NCBI GenBank assembly: GCA_019634245.1
Contig: JAHQVR010000138.1
Coordinates: 1-49,552 of the forward strand
Direction of reading: 5' to 3'
DNA length: 49,552 bases
Source of the DNA: Gammaproteobacteria bacterium
GTDB taxonomy: Bacteria; Pseudomonadota; Gammaproteobacteria; Granulosicoccales; Granulosicoccaceae
Numbering within the stretch: position 1 is the first letter of the stretch; every line of letters starts with the position of its first letter. The notes beneath the pieces are model-generated. The model was given only the letters and a program-made list of their open reading frames with translations, ran no database searches and had not been told where the DNA came from. The position numbers and the translations under genes were made by a program. Below are positions 26,053-36,174 of the stretch, one piece after another.

Positions 26053-27963
26053 ATGCTCCTCGACATTCGAGAAAAAGTCCGTAGTTCCAAGCCTCTTAAA
26101 TACACACTGATCACCATCATCTGTATTCCATTTGTGTTGTTCGGTATCGGTTCTTATTTCAGCGGTCGTGCCGCGCCTCCGGTGGCAGAAATAAATGGTA
26201 ATGAGGTCACTCAGTATCAGCTGGACGGAGCCATTGCTCAACAACGGCAGCAGCTAGCACAGATGTTTGGTGGTCGAATACCTGATGGTTTCGCCAATGA
26301 GGACATGCTCCGTGAACAAGCCTTGGATCAGCTGATAACCGCACAAGTGGTCAGAAGTGAGGTGGAAAAGCAGAAATTTGCTGTTAGTGACACCACGCTG
26401 GGTAAATCTATACGCGATATTGCGTTGTTTCAGGTGGACGGTCGTTTTGACAAAGAAACCTATGAAAATGAGTTGCGAGCACGAGGTTATAACTCGGCCA
26501 GTTTTGAGGAATCCCAGCGTGATAATACCGCTATCGCACAGTTCCGGTCTGGCATCGCCGGCACCAGCTTTAGCCTCCCGAGTGAACAGTCCCAGCTCGA
26601 TGAACTGAGCCGCCAAACCCGCACGATAGACTTCATTCGTTACGACATTGAGTCGCAAAAAGAAGCGGTTGAGGTAACCGATGAACAAGTTCAAGCCTAC
26701 TTTGACGACCATAAAGACGGGTATGAGTTTCCGCAGCGAGCCAAGATTGAGTACATCGAGCTTAGTGTGGAGAAGCTGGCAGAGAACATAGATGTCACAG
26801 AAGAAGATGCTCAAACCTATTTTGATGAAAACAAAGCGTTCTACGTGCGTGCTGAGCAGCGTGAAGCCTCACACATTTTGCTTGAACTGGATGATCGCAA
26901 TGATGAAGATGCGGTAGCCGAAAGAACCACTAGGCTACTCGATATAAAGAAACGCATTGAAGACGGTGAAGACTTCGCTGCGTTGGCAGAAGAGTTTTCC
27001 GATGATGTCGGCTCTGCCGGTTCTGGCGGAGGCCTCGGTGTGATTTCTCCGGGTCAAATGGTGCCTGAATTTGAACAGGCTGTGTACGCGCTCGGCGCAG
27101 CGTCTGACATCAGTGAACCAGTGGTGACAGACTTTGGTGTACACCTGGTCAAGCTCGACAAGATTATTCCTGAAGCCGGCAAGTCGTTTGAAGAAGTGAA
27201 AGAAGAGGTTATGCAGACAATTAAACAGCGAGATGCAGACTCGGAATACTATGGATTGAGAGAGTTGCTTCTGGAATTGACGTTTGATAATCCGGAATCT
27301 CTCGAAGTCGCTAGTGAAGAAACTGGCTTGACGATTGAGACCACCGATTGGTTGGATTCAGAAACTGACTCTGGGCCTGTTTTGTCAAACCCACAAATAT
27401 TGGCAACCGCGTTCAGTGATGATGTGCTCAATGTCGGAAACAATTCAGACCTTATAGCCATAGGTGACAAACACGAGATCGTTTTACGTGTGTTGGAACA
27501 TGAAGGGCCGCGGCCAAAAACTCTGGATGATGTTAAAGATGAAGTGACCGACACTGTTCGCACTACATCCGCTGGGGAATTACTGGACGAGGCATTGGAG
27601 GAACACTTGGCAGCTCTGAAAACGGGAGAGCTCGTATCTGCATTGGCTGACGCTAATGAGTATGCATCGGCTACTGAGAATGAAGTGTTAGAGCGGCAGT
27701 CCACCGTACTTGATCGACCGATCATCAGTGAAATCTATGCACAGCCGAAACCTACCGACGAGGCCCCCATTATGGAATCTGCAACCTTGGCGAATGGCGA
27801 TCGAGTGTTGTACGTGCTGAAGTCTGTCGGGGTGGCTGAGCAGGCGGAGGATGCTCCTCAGCCTACATTGGTCAATGCACAGCTTGGAGCGACTGAATAC
27901 TCGGCGATGCTCGAGAGCCTGCGTGAAAAGGCGAAAATCGAACTATCGAATGTGTCTGAATAG
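26053..27963 (+). CDS. ppiD: Periplasmic folding chaperone PpiD (SurA/parvulin family)
   Basis: Membrane-anchored periplasmic chaperone that meets proteins leaving the Sec translocon, 636 residues (E. coli 623). One N-terminal membrane helix lies at about residues 17-38 (LITIICIPFVLFGIGSYF), then the SurA-like N domain, then one parvulin domain at about residues 270-365 (ASHILLEL, SAGSGGGLGVISPGQMVPEF, FGVHLVKL), then a long acidic C-terminal part. AGGTGA precedes the ATG. The position after hupB is conserved in gammaproteobacteria. Confidence 0.95.
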   Translation: MLLDIREKVRSSKPLKYTLITIICIPFVLFGIGSYFSGRAAPPVAEINGNEVTQYQLDGAIAQQRQQLAQMFGGRIPDGFANEDMLREQALDQLITAQVVRSEVEKQKFAVSDTTLGKSIRDIALFQVDGRFDKETYENELRARGYNSASFEESQRDNTAIAQFRSGIAGTSFSLPSEQSQLDELSRQTRTIDFIRYDIESQKEAVEVTDEQVQAYFDDHKDGYEFPQRAKIEYIELSVEKLAENIDVTEEDAQTYFDENKAFYVRAEQREASHILLELDDRNDEDAVAERTTRLLDIKKRIEDGEDFAALAEEFSDDVGSAGSGGGLGVISPGQMVPEFEQAVYALGAASDISEPVVTDFGVHLVKLDKIIPEAGKSFEEVKEEVMQTIKQRDADSEYYGLRELLLELTFDNPESLEVASEETGLTIETTDWLDSETDSGPVLSNPQILATAFSDDVLNVGNNSDLIAIGDKHEIVLRVLEHEGPRPKTLDDVKDEVTDTVRTTSAGELLDEALEEHLAALKTGELVSALADANEYASATENEVLERQSTVLDRPIISEIYAQPKPTDEAPIMESATLANGDRVLYVLKSVGVAEQAEDAPQPTLVNAQLGATEYSAMLESLREKAKIELSNVSE

Positions 27964-28147
27964 TTCTGCACTATATCGCCGAACTTTTGCCTTGGCAGTT
28001 CGGTTTGTGTCATTTGTTTACATTATGCAGCTAACAAAATGGCAATGCACTGCCTCAATCCGATAGCATGGGCTCTGGTGCAATCACCACATTGGTGCGG
28101 TTGTTTCATCCCTAGAGAGTCAATAGATTTTTGGAGATTTAAGAGTC

Positions 28148-28516
28148 ATGAGTTTTATTTCTGAGTTCAAAGAGTTTGCAATGAAGGGCAGCCTGATGGA
28201 TATGGCTGTGGGCATCATCATCGGTGCGGCCATCGGCAAAATGGTAGGTGCTTTGGTTGATAACATCCTTATGCCGCTGATCGGTTTGCTTATGGGAGGA
28301 GTGGATTTTTCGTCATTGGCCATCACAGTGGGAGATGCCAACGTAGGGTATGGAGCCTTTATTCAGGCACTGATTGATTTTCTGATTATCGCTTTTGTTA
28401 TTTTCATGATTTTGAAAGCAATCAACAGCATGAAAAAGGCCGAAGAAGAAGCTCCTGCGGAACCTGCAGAGGATGTTCTGCTTCTCAGAGAAATTCGAGA
28501 CTCGCTGAACAAGTAA
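28148..28516 (+). CDS. mscL: Large-conductance mechanosensitive channel MscL
   Basis: Inner-membrane pentameric channel that opens under osmotic shock, 122 residues (E. coli 136). The N-terminal amphipathic helix is [15 protein letters not shown]1 is about residues 14-42 with the pore-gate run [15 protein letters not shown]2 is about residues 70-95, and the C-terminal helix [12 protein letters not shown] is typical. The ribosome site is weak (GGAG 12 bases upstream; AAGAG closer). It sits alone between ppiD and a strong terminator. Confidence 0.95.
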   Translation: MSFISEFKEFAMKGSLMDMAVGIIIGAAIGKMVGALVDNILMPLIGLLMGGVDFSSLAITVGDANVGYGAFIQALIDFLIIAFVIFMILKAINSMKKAEEEAPAEPAEDVLLLREIRDSLNK

Positions 28517-28543
28517 TAAGAAAAATTTAAGTAGTAAAATATC

Positions 28544-28574
28544 AGGCCGGTTCTTAGGAACCGGCCTTTTTTTT
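28544..28574 (+). terminator. Terminator after mscL, probably shared with fabI
   Basis: A 10-base perfect stem AGGCCGGTTC / GAACCGGCCT, loop TTAG, then a run of eight T. The minus-strand side lacks a matching T run beyond the AT-rich stretch, but it lies just past the fabI stop and could stop both. Confidence 0.9.
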
Positions 28575-28609
28575 GGAAAATTTGTCGTGTATCAAGAATG
28601 ATGCTGAAA

Positions 28610-29395
28610 TTAGGTCATGTCTTCCGGTACAGAAACGATATTGAAGCCACCGTCGACGTAGATGATCTGACCGGTGATACCCGATGCCAAAGGTGAACAC
28701 AAAAATGCAGCCGTGTTGCCGACTTCCTCAATGGTTGTGTTCTCCCGCATGGGCGCCACAGATGACACGTGATTCAAGAGTTTCTTGAAATTGCCAATGC
28801 CGGCGGCTGCGAGAGTCTTTATGGGGCCCGCTGATATCGCGTTGACGCGCACACTCTGTGGGCCCAGCGATGATGCCATGAATCGCGTATTGGCTTCTAG
28901 GGAGGCTTTGGCCAAGCCCATAACATTGTAATTAGGCATCGATCGAACAGCACCCAGATAAGAAAGTGTCAGCAAAGCAGCGCCTGGCTGCAAATGAGGC
29001 CTGGCTGCCTTTGCCAACGCCGCAAAGCTGTAAGAGCTGATATCGTGGGCAATAGAGAAAGACTCACGTGTTACCGAATCCAGGTAGTCACCATCGAGCG
29101 CCTCCCTTGGCGCAAAAGCTACTGCATGTACCAAGGCATCTAACCCGTCGAACTGTTTCATCAATTCCGACATCATAGTGTCGATTTGTTCGTCGGTGGC
29201 GACATCGCAGGGCAGCACAATATCGGAATTGCATTCAGCCGCTAGATCAACGACACGATCCTTGAGTCTGTCGTTTTGGTAGGTGAACGCCAGTGTGGCA
29301 CCTTCCCGATGCATGGCCTGAGCAATGCCCCACGCAATTGAACGCTTGCTTGCGACGCCGACGATTAGCGCTTTTTTTCCATCCAGCATTCCCAT
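28610..29395 (-). CDS. fabI: Enoyl-[acyl-carrier-protein] reductase (NADH)
   Basis: Final reductase of the fatty acid elongation cycle, 261 residues, cytoplasmic SDR-type. The catalytic triad Tyr146-Tyr156-Lys163 ([20 protein letters not shown]) numbers as in E. coli. The NAD loop is [13 protein letters not shown] and the substrate-loop region is [16 protein letters not shown] with the expected Phe. Position 93 is Ala ([11 protein letters not shown]) where E. coli has Gly93, a site of triclosan-resistance changes. GGAGTGAG precedes the ATG. It is downstream of dapE on the same strand with a 27-base gap. Confidence 0.96.
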   Translation of the reverse strand: MGMLDGKKALIVGVASKRSIAWGIAQAMHREGATLAFTYQNDRLKDRVVDLAAECNSDIVLPCDVATDEQIDTMMSELMKQFDGLDALVHAVAFAPREALDGDYLDSVTRESFSIAHDISSYSFAALAKAARPHLQPGAALLTLSYLGAVRSMPNYNVMGLAKASLEANTRFMASSLGPQSVRVNAISAGPIKTLAAAGIGNFKKLLNHVSSVAPMRENTTIEEVGNTAAFLCSPLASGITGQIIYVDGGFNIVSVPEDMT

Positions 29396-29422
29396 ATCTC
29401 ACTCCTGTTTTGTTTTCTTGCG

Positions 29423-30580
29423 TTAGCCTGCTAAGAGGTGAACGAGCAGTTCTTCGTAGATATCCGTAAGTTGATCCAGATCGCGGCAACTCACACACTC
29501 GTTCACTGCGTGTATCGTATCGTTTAAGGGTCCAAATTCAATAACCTGTGCACCGGTTGGTGCGATAAAGCGACCATCAGATACACCACCACTAGTTTCC
29601 AACGCCGCATCCATGCCGGTAATCTTTTTAATCGCGCTTCTCATCGCGTTGGTTAAAGAACCTGCTTCGGTGATGAATGGTTGAGCACTGGTTCGCCATT
29701 GTAAGTTGGCATCAAGATCGTGTTTCTCAATCAAGGCTTCAACTCGGGATTGAATGTCTGACACCGGCGATGCCGGATTAAAGCGCGCATTGAAATCCAC
29801 CTTGGCCACACCAGGAATAACATTGGTTGCGCCAGTGCCGGCGTGCATGTTTGATATCTGAAGCGTCGTTGGCGGAAAGTGTTCATCACCTTCATCCCAC
29901 TCTATGGCGACTAGGTCGGCTAAAAAACCCGCTGCCCGATGAATGGGATTTTCAGCCAGATGTGGATACGCCACATGGCCTTGCTTACCCTGAATTTCCA
30001 AGCGACAACCTAACGAACCTCGACGTCCGTTTTTAATAACATCGCCTAACTGATTCTCGCTCGTGGGTTCGCCCACCAAACAGTAGTCAATTTGCTCTTG
30101 GCGATTGACCAGTGTATCGACCACCTTGGCGGTGCCATCGATCGCTGGGCCTTCTTCATCGCTAGTCAGCAAAAACGCCAATGAACCTTTAAACGTTGGG
30201 TGAGCTTCAACAAACCGTTTTGCCGCAATAGTCATCGCAGCGACACTACCCTTCATATCAGCCGCGCCGCGTCCAATTAGCATATCGTCGCGCAGTTCGG
30301 CGGAAAAAGGTGGCACGCTCCATAGCGCTTCATCGCCGGTGGGTACGACATCAGTGTGACCAGCAAACACAAAAAGAGGTGTCTGATTACCGAGTCGGGC
30401 CCATAGATTAGTGACGTCTCCGAAGGGCATGTATTCTAATTGGAAGCCGAGCGCTTTTAATTTGTTGGCTATCAGCGGCTGACAGCCTTGATCGTCGGGT
30501 GTTACCGATGGTCTTCGTACCAATTCCTGGCAGAGAGCAACAGTGTCAGATAAATTATGGTTGCTTACAGATGTTTGCAC
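29423..30580 (-). CDS. dapE: Succinyl-diaminopimelate desuccinylase
   Basis: Zinc-dependent amidohydrolase of the diaminopimelate/lysine pathway, 385 residues (E. coli 375), M20 peptidase fold. Metal ligands are in FAGHTDVVPTGD (His), GRGAADMKGS (Asp), and TSDEEGPAIDGT (catalytic Glu-Glu). The C-terminal histidine is in LNDTIHAVNECV. It overlaps the end of glnD by 16 bases, so translation is coupled, and precedes fabI. It supplies meso-diaminopimelate for peptidoglycan and lysine. Confidence 0.95.
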   Translation of the reverse strand: MQTSVSNHNLSDTVALCQELVRRPSVTPDDQGCQPLIANKLKALGFQLEYMPFGDVTNLWARLGNQTPLFVFAGHTDVVPTGDEALWSVPPFSAELRDDMLIGRGAADMKGSVAAMTIAAKRFVEAHPTFKGSLAFLLTSDEEGPAIDGTAKVVDTLVNRQEQIDYCLVGEPTSENQLGDVIKNGRRGSLGCRLEIQGKQGHVAYPHLAENPIHRAAGFLADLVAIEWDEGDEHFPPTTLQISNMHAGTGATNVIPGVAKVDFNARFNPASPVSDIQSRVEALIEKHDLDANLQWRTSAQPFITEAGSLTNAMRSAIKKITGMDAALETSGGVSDGRFIAPTGAQVIEFGPLNDTIHAVNECVSCRDLDQLTDIYEELLVHLLAG

Positions 30581-33192
30581 AGCAGATCCGCCAGTTGCGT
30601 TTTCTGAGCGTCATCTAATGACGACTGAGTGACCTTGTCTTTTACATAGAAAGCATCTTCGATACGCTCCCCCAGGGTCACAATTTTAGCAGCCTGTACG
30701 GAGACATTGGACTCGAGGAAAATTCGTCCAATTCTTGCCAGTATCCCAGGTCTGTCGGCTGCAGTGATATGCACAACGGTGCAGTCTACTGCTCGATTTT
30801 CGTCGAATTCCACGACGGTGGCAAAATCAAAATGCTTAACACGCCGGTTTGGTGAAGTATCTGTTAGCGCTGGTAGCTGTTCAGGGGAACGTAGTTGCTC
30901 GTTTAGCATGGTAGTAATGGTGTTGATCCGGTTCGGATCTTCTATTCGAGAGCCATCAAGTTCAAGAACATGAAAAGTATCTAAGGCGTAGCCATCGGCG
31001 CTGGTGTTAATCGTTGCCGATAACACATCCAATTGTTGCTCCCCCAGGACACTGGTGATCAACGCAAACAGCGATTCATTGTCTGGGGTATAAATTAAAA
31101 TTTCCGTCGCACCGCGAGCCATGCTTTGGTGAAAGACGATGGTCGAACCATCACCGTCAAATCCGCTGAGAATAGACCGAGTGTGGCGAGCGACTTCAAC
31201 TGCTCGATATTGTCGCCAGATGTCATCACCGAGGTTTGTCCAGAATTCTTCTATGTGTTTTTTATCAATACCAGAATCTGCCAGTAGCGATAACGTTTGT
31301 GCCTGTCGCCTTTCAACAAACTCATCGTGTTCCGGGGCGCGCTCTAATCCTTGTTCTAGTATCTGTGCAGTGAATTGATACAACGATTGCAGCATGCTTT
31401 GTTTAAATGAATTCCATAATTCTGGATTAGTGGCCCGAATGTCGGCCACCGTTAGAAGATAGAGAAAATTTAAGCGTTCAAGGGAGCCAATATGTTGGGC
31501 GAACTCCAGTTGAACGGCTGGATCTTCGATGTCTTTACGTTGGGTGGTAATTGACATCAGCAAGTGATTTTGAACCACCCAGCTAATGAGGTTTGCACTG
31601 TCGGTGGATAGCCCATGTTGTAAACAAAACTCTAGCGCATCCACTGCACCCAGTTCACTGTGATCTCCACCACGACCCTTTGCAATGTCATGAAATAGTG
31701 CTGCAAGGTATAAATACTCTGGTTTCTCAATCTGCTCCATGACGAACGTGCAGTGCATGTATTCGTCTTTGTGCGCTGGAATTGCAAATCGACGAATGTT
31801 GCGTATGACTCTTGTCGTATGCTCATCGACTGTAAATGTGTGAAATAGATCGTATTGCATGCGTCCGACAATGGCATCAAACGCAGGTAAGTAGGCTGCC
31901 AACACCCCGTACCGATTCATCATACGAATCTTTCGTGTTAGTTTCGATGGATCGGTGAATATCTTTAGAAACAGCTCTTTGGATTTTGGGTCGCTGCGAA
32001 AACGATGATTAATCAACGGTAAGTGAGATCGGATCAACCGGACCGTGTTGGAGCGAACGTTGGAGGCTTCTTTGCATTGGCCGAAGATTAAAAATATTTC
32101 CAACAAAGCCGTAGGGTGATGCACAAACACCTGTTCATGAGTCACTTCAAGAAAACCATTGCGCACCTGGAAGCGCGAGTTTATCGATGTAGGCTCCGTT
32201 GCGGCGGTTATCCCTGATACTATGCCGCCGACACCCTGTAGTAAAATTTCATTAAGCCGCTGAAGCGTCATGACGCTTCGATAAAAGCGTTGCATCAACT
32301 GCTCTATGCAACGATTTTTGTCATCGTCCAAATAGCCAAATTCATGGGCAATGTCTCGCTGATGATCAAACAGCAATCGGTCTTCGCGACGATTCGCCAT
32401 ATGGTGTAACCAGTAGCGTATTTGCCAGAGTAGCTCTAAACCTTCCTGCAGCGTACCCAGCTCTTCCACGGTTAATAACTGGTGAGTGACCAGATCGGTC
32501 AGGTCGCGAGTTCCGAATTCGCGTTGGCACACCCAGGAAATCATTTGAATATCCCTTAAACCCCCGCGACTTTCTTTGATATTCGGCTCGAGGCGGTAGG
32601 CGTTAGACGAAAACTTTCTTCTTCGTTCAGATTGTTCATTCATTTTGGCAGCGAAGAAGGTCTTCGACGGCCACATTTCTGTGGGCGAGATTGCCGCCAC
32701 CATTTGCTGATAGAGAGCGTCCTCTCCAGCCAGATACCGTGCTTCCATCAAATTGGTGATCACGGTAATGTCAGCAGCTGCTTGCTCTTTGCAATCCTTG
32801 ACCGTGCGTACACTGTGACCAATATCCAAGCCTAGATCCCAGAGTGATGTGACAAATTCAGTCAGGCGTTGTTTGGTCTCCGGTGAAAGAGATTCTGGTA
32901 TCAAGATGGCCAGGTCGATATCGGAAGCGGGTAGTAGCTCACCTCGCCCATATCCACCCACCGCCAGTAACGTTAAACCCTCGAACGCATTCTCTGGTTT
33001 AGTCCATAGTGCTTGTAACACCATGTCAACAAGTTCCGTTGACCAATCCAGAACTTGAGAAATTGGAGCTCCGTTTTTAAATTGCTGATGTACAGCGTCA
33101 CGTCCCGCTTTGATAGCGTTGCGATAACTGCCAATCGCGTTGGGATCTTCTTCGATCGCCGGTTGTATAACCTCACTCAGAAACGCCGTCAT
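30565..33192 (-). CDS. glnD: Bifunctional uridylyltransferase/uridylyl-removing enzyme GlnD
   Basis: Nitrogen sensor that adds or removes UMP on PII proteins according to glutamine, 875 residues from the ATG at 33192. Domains: nucleotidyltransferase at about residues 60-200 (GGYGRGELLPASDIDLAIL with the DxD acids), linker, HD uridylyl-removing domain near residues 455-600 (LFHDIAKGRGGDHSE), and two ACT domains at about 700-770 and 800-875. The ATG overlaps the map stop (TGATG), and a GTG one codon earlier is possible. Order map-glnD next to rpsB is conserved in gammaproteobacteria; here dapE takes the place where dapD often sits. Confidence 0.96.
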   Translation of the reverse strand: MTAFLSEVIQPAIEEDPNAIGSYRNAIKAGRDAVHQQFKNGAPISQVLDWSTELVDMVLQALWTKPENAFEGLTLLAVGGYGRGELLPASDIDLAILIPESLSPETKQRLTEFVTSLWDLGLDIGHSVRTVKDCKEQAAADITVITNLMEARYLAGEDALYQQMVAAISPTEMWPSKTFFAAKMNEQSERRRKFSSNAYRLEPNIKESRGGLRDIQMISWVCQREFGTRDLTDLVTHQLLTVEELGTLQEGLELLWQIRYWLHHMANRREDRLLFDHQRDIAHEFGYLDDDKNRCIEQLMQRFYRSVMTLQRLNEILLQGVGGIVSGITAATEPTSINSRFQVRNGFLEVTHEQVFVHHPTALLEIFLIFGQCKEASNVRSNTVRLIRSHLPLINHRFRSDPKSKELFLKIFTDPSKLTRKIRMMNRYGVLAAYLPAFDAIVGRMQYDLFHTFTVDEHTTRVIRNIRRFAIPAHKDEYMHCTFVMEQIEKPEYLYLAALFHDIAKGRGGDHSELGAVDALEFCLQHGLSTDSANLISWVVQNHLLMSITTQRKDIEDPAVQLEFAQHIGSLERLNFLYLLTVADIRATNPELWNSFKQSMLQSLYQFTAQILEQGLERAPEHDEFVERRQAQTLSLLADSGIDKKHIEEFWTNLGDDIWRQYRAVEVARHTRSILSGFDGDGSTIVFHQSMARGATEILIYTPDNESLFALITSVLGEQQLDVLSATINTSADGYALDTFHVLELDGSRIEDPNRINTITTMLNEQLRSPEQLPALTDTSPNRRVKHFDFATVVEFDENRAVDCTVVHITAADRPGILARIGRIFLESNVSVQAAKIVTLGERIEDAFYVKDKVTQSSLDDAQKTQLADLLCKHL

Positions 33193-33959
33193 CACAGCGT
33201 GGCATTCTCACCAAGAGTCAGTAATTCGAAGCCATCTTCTGTGACGTGAACGGTGTGTTCCCACTGCGCGGACAAGCTGCGATCTTTGGTGACTACTGTC
33301 CAACCGTCCGCCAACACTCGAGCATGCCGTTTGCCTTGGTTGATCATTGGCTCAATGGTGAAGGTCATGCCGGGTTCTAGCGTTATGCCAGTGCCGGGTT
33401 TACCAAAGTGCAGTACTTGCGGGTCTTCATGAAACGCCTTGCCGATGCCGTGACCGCAGTATTCCTGAACAACCGAATACCTCTGCTCTTCAACATAGGT
33501 TTGAATCGCATGGCCGACATCGCCCAGAGTCGCTCCGGGGCGCACCGCTTGGATGCCTCTGACCATGGCTTCGTAGGCTGCTTCACACAGTCGTTTTGCG
33601 TGGGGTTGAGGTGGGCCAACATAGAACATTCGGCTGGTGTCGCCAAAGAAGCCGTCCTTAACGACCGTAATATCTATATTCACGATATCGCCTTTTTTCA
33701 GCTTTTTGTCACTGGGTATTCCATGGCAGATCTGCTGATTGATCGAGGTGCAAATGGACTTAGGAAAGCCCTTGTAATTGAGTGGCGCTGGCGTTGCACC
33801 TTGGTGGTTGACAATGTGGTCATGGCAGATGGTGTTTAGCTCTTCGGTGGTGACGCCGGGTATCACGTGCTCTTCGATCAAATCGAGTACTTCAGAGGCC
33901 AGATGGCCTGCGATCCGCATCTTCTCGATCTCATTGGCACTTTTCAGGGAGATGGGCAT
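33192..33959 (-). CDS. map: Methionine aminopeptidase, type I
   Basis: Removes initiator methionine from nascent proteins, 255 residues (E. coli 264). Dinuclear metal ligands are visible in NIDITVVKDGFFGDTSRM (two Asp), the CGHGIGKAFHEDP segment (His) and MTFTIEPM plus the C-terminal AQWEHTVHVTEDG (Glu residues). The pocket histidine is in QQICHGIPSD. It is divergent from rpsB across about 208 bases, as in E. coli. Confidence 0.96.
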   Translation of the reverse strand: MPISLKSANEIEKMRIAGHLASEVLDLIEEHVIPGVTTEELNTICHDHIVNHQGATPAPLNYKGFPKSICTSINQQICHGIPSDKKLKKGDIVNIDITVVKDGFFGDTSRMFYVGPPQPHAKRLCEAAYEAMVRGIQAVRPGATLGDVGHAIQTYVEEQRYSVVQEYCGHGIGKAFHEDPQVLHFGKPGTGITLEPGMTFTIEPMINQGKRHARVLADGWTVVTKDRSLSAQWEHTVHVTEDGFELLTLGENATL

Positions 33960-34018
33960 TTTTTTACGGTGTTTAGGTTGTTCGGAGCGGGTGTAGTGTA
34001 CCTTGCTGGCCCTTTTTG

Positions 34019-34167
34019 TGTTATAAAGTCGGGCTGAGCGGAGCCAAGGTTTTTATCCTTAGCATCGCCAATTCACACGCAGATCCACAATCACCTGGCC
34101 GGGTGCTCCTCACAGAGTCAGTCAGGGAGGTCTGCGGAGGCTAAACCCGACAATAGGATACCTAATC
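34019..34167 (+). promoter_or_regulatory. rpsB promoter and structured leader
   Basis: An extended -10 TGTTATAAA at 34019-34027 is followed by a GC-rich discriminator (GTCGGGC), typical of stringently controlled ribosomal promoters. No standard -35 is seen. The leader of about 130 bases contains several GC-rich complementary runs (CTGGCC and GGAGG segments). In enterobacteria the rpsB leader binds S2 for feedback control; a similar role here is inference and the fold was not computed. Confidence 0.5.
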
Positions 34168-35082
34168 ATGGCTAATGTCACTATGCGCCAGATGCTTGAA
34201 GCTGGCGTGCACTTTGGGCACCAAACCCGTTATTGGTCACCCAAGATGGCACCGTACATCTACGGTGAACGCAACAACATCCACATTTTTAACCTTGAGC
34301 ACAGTTTACCCGCGCTTCAAGATGCGTCGAATTTTCTGGGCAAAATTGCTGCGAAAAACGGCCGCGTTTTGTTTGTCGGCACTAAGCGTGCGGCTCGTGA
34401 TGCGGTTAAAGAAGCGGCGAACAATTGCAATATGCCTTACGTCAATCGGCGTTGGTCTGGTGGTTTGATGACCAATTTCAAAACGGTCAAGCAATCGGTC
34501 AAACGGTTGTTGGAACTCGAGGCGATGCAAGAAGATGGCAGCATGGAGCGACTCAGTAAAAAAGAAGCCTTAGGCCTACAGCGAGAATTGGAAAAACTCG
34601 AAAAAGGCATGGGCGGAATCAAGCATATGGAGCGTCTACCCGATGCGTTGTTTGTTGTGGATGTGGGCCATGAGCGCATAGCCGTATCGGAGGCTAATAA
34701 ATTGGGTATCCCTGTGGTGGCAGTGGTCGATAGCAACAATACACCCGCGGGCATCGACTATGTAATCCCAGGCAATGATGACGCTATACGTGCTATCCAA
34801 CTGTATGTGAATTCGGCGTCGGACGTAATCAGTGACGCCAAGCAAGCCGCTGGAAATGCTGACAGAACTGAGAGCGCTGCTGCTCCGGCTGCAGCTGCCG
34901 AGTCAGCACCGGCCGCGGACAGTTCGGCTGAAGCTGCACCAGAATCCAGCAGTGAGCCGGCGGCCGCATCGGCGGCTACTGATGAGGCTGCGGCCAAAGC
35001 CAGTGCTGATGCTGAAGCTCAAGCTCAAGCAAGTGCTGCAGCGGGTGCTGACGATGCAGCGGCAAAACCTGCGACTGAGTAA
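34168..35082 (+). CDS. rpsB: 30S ribosomal protein uS2 with Ala-rich tail
   Basis: Small-subunit ribosomal protein S2, 304 residues against about 241 in E. coli. The core ([20 protein letters not shown], then [54 protein letters not shown]) is normal up to about residue 228. The last 75 residues are a low-complexity tail made mostly of Ala with Ser, Glu, Asp and Pro, net negative and probably disordered. A hairpin and then tsf follow. Confidence 0.97.
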   Translation: MANVTMRQMLEAGVHFGHQTRYWSPKMAPYIYGERNNIHIFNLEHSLPALQDASNFLGKIAAKNGRVLFVGTKRAARDAVKEAANNCNMPYVNRRWSGGLMTNFKTVKQSVKRLLELEAMQEDGSMERLSKKEALGLQRELEKLEKGMGGIKHMERLPDALFVVDVGHERIAVSEANKLGIPVVAVVDSNNTPAGIDYVIPGNDDAIRAIQLYVNSASDVISDAKQAAGNADRTESAAAPAAAAESAPAADSSAEAAPESSSEPAAASAATDEAAAKASADAEAQAQASAAAGADDAAAKPATE

Positions 35083-35097
35083 CGCGCAATGACCAAT

Positions 35098-35116
35098 GGT
35101 AGGGGTGAGCCCTACC
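35098..35116 (+). terminator. rpsB-tsf intercistronic hairpin
   Basis: A 7-base stem GGTAGGG / CCCTACC with loop GTGAG, no T run. Probably an attenuator or processing stem that lowers tsf relative to rpsB rather than a full stop. Confidence 0.5.
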
Positions 35117-35190
35117 GGATTGATGCGTCTCAGTGGGCCGGAATATAGGCGCCAAAAGCGCGATCCTTTGACATTGGAGAGACCCTTAAA

Positions 35191-36060
35191 ATGACTATTA
35201 CAGCGAGCATGGTGAAAGAACTCCGTGAGCGCACCGGCGTTGGTATGATGGAGTGCAAAAAAGCACTCACTGAAGCTAACGGTGACATGGAAGCAGCGGC
35301 AGACGCCCTTCGTATATCAGGCGCTGCCAAAGCCGATAAAAAATCCGGTAACACGGCCGCAGAAGGCGTCGTGGCTATTAGAGTGAGCGACGACGGTAAA
35401 TCCTACGCGATGGTTGAGATTAATTCGCAAACCGACTTCGCTGCTAAAGCTGAGTCTTTTGCCGGGTTCACAGATGACGTGACGGCCAGTGTGCTGAGTG
35501 ACAAACCCGCCAGCGTTGATGACATTGCCATTGGCGGTAAGCCTCTAGAGACCGTCCGTACTGAACTCATTGCAAAGATTGGTGAAAATATTTTGGTTCG
35601 CCGGTTTGTTTCTGAATCCAACCAAGGGGATCATTTGGGCGAATATTCTCATGGTGGCCGAATCGGTGTGATCTGTGAAGTTGCTGGTGGTGATGCTGGA
35701 TTGGCCAAAGATGTGGCCATGCACATTGCTGCGAGTAAGCCTGTCTGTATTGATGAAACTGAAGTACCAGCAGAACTGCTGGAGAAAGAAAAGTCAATCC
35801 TAATGGCAGAGGCTGCAGATAGCGGTAAACCGGCTGACATCATTGAGAAAATGGTGCAAGGTAGAATGCGAAAATACCTTGCCGAAGTTACTTTGCTGGG
35901 ACAGCCATTTGTAAAAGATCCAGAACAAACGGTTGGTCAACTATTAAAAGCCGCTGGGGCTACCGTGAAGCGCTTTCATCGTTATGAAGTCGGTGAAGGT
36001 ATCGAAAAGAAAGAAGAGAACTTTGCTGAAGAGGTAATGGCGCAGGTTCGCGGCGAATAA
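35191..36060 (+). CDS. tsf: Elongation factor Ts
   Basis: Guanine nucleotide exchange factor for EF-Tu, 289 residues (E. coli 283). The N-terminal module has [16 protein letters not shown], the core contact region ending [13 protein letters not shown] is near residue 80, and the coiled coil and C-terminal module follow ([30 protein letters not shown]). GGAGAG precedes the ATG. It closes the rpsB-tsf unit with a strong terminator. Confidence 0.97.
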   Translation: MTITASMVKELRERTGVGMMECKKALTEANGDMEAAADALRISGAAKADKKSGNTAAEGVVAIRVSDDGKSYAMVEINSQTDFAAKAESFAGFTDDVTASVLSDKPASVDDIAIGGKPLETVRTELIAKIGENILVRRFVSESNQGDHLGEYSHGGRIGVICEVAGGDAGLAKDVAMHIAASKPVCIDETEVPAELLEKEKSILMAEAADSGKPADIIEKMVQGRMRKYLAEVTLLGQPFVKDPEQTVGQLLKAAGATVKRFHRYEVGEGIEKKEENFAEEVMAQVRGE

Positions 36061-36111
36061 GTTTGATCAGCCTGCAGCTTCGGCCATCAGCAGTGAGTAA
36101 AAAGCTAAACC

Positions 36112-36141
36112 AAAAAGCCGGGCAATGTCCCGGCTTTTTTT
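36112..36141 (+). terminator. Terminator after tsf
   Basis: AAAAAGCCGGG / CCCGGCTTTTT stem with a 6-base loop CAATGT and a run of seven T. The A-run on the other side makes it bidirectional in form. It lies only 34 bases before the pyrH start, so some read-through or a promoter inside must feed pyrH. Confidence 0.9.
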
Positions 36142-36174
36142 GAATTGTCAGACAGAAATTGGAAATACAAACTC

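Noticed and set aside
27249..27725. 158-residue minus-strand frame inside ppiD, rich in Ser
   Set aside because: Antisense shadow of the acidic C-terminal region of ppiD; no start signal.
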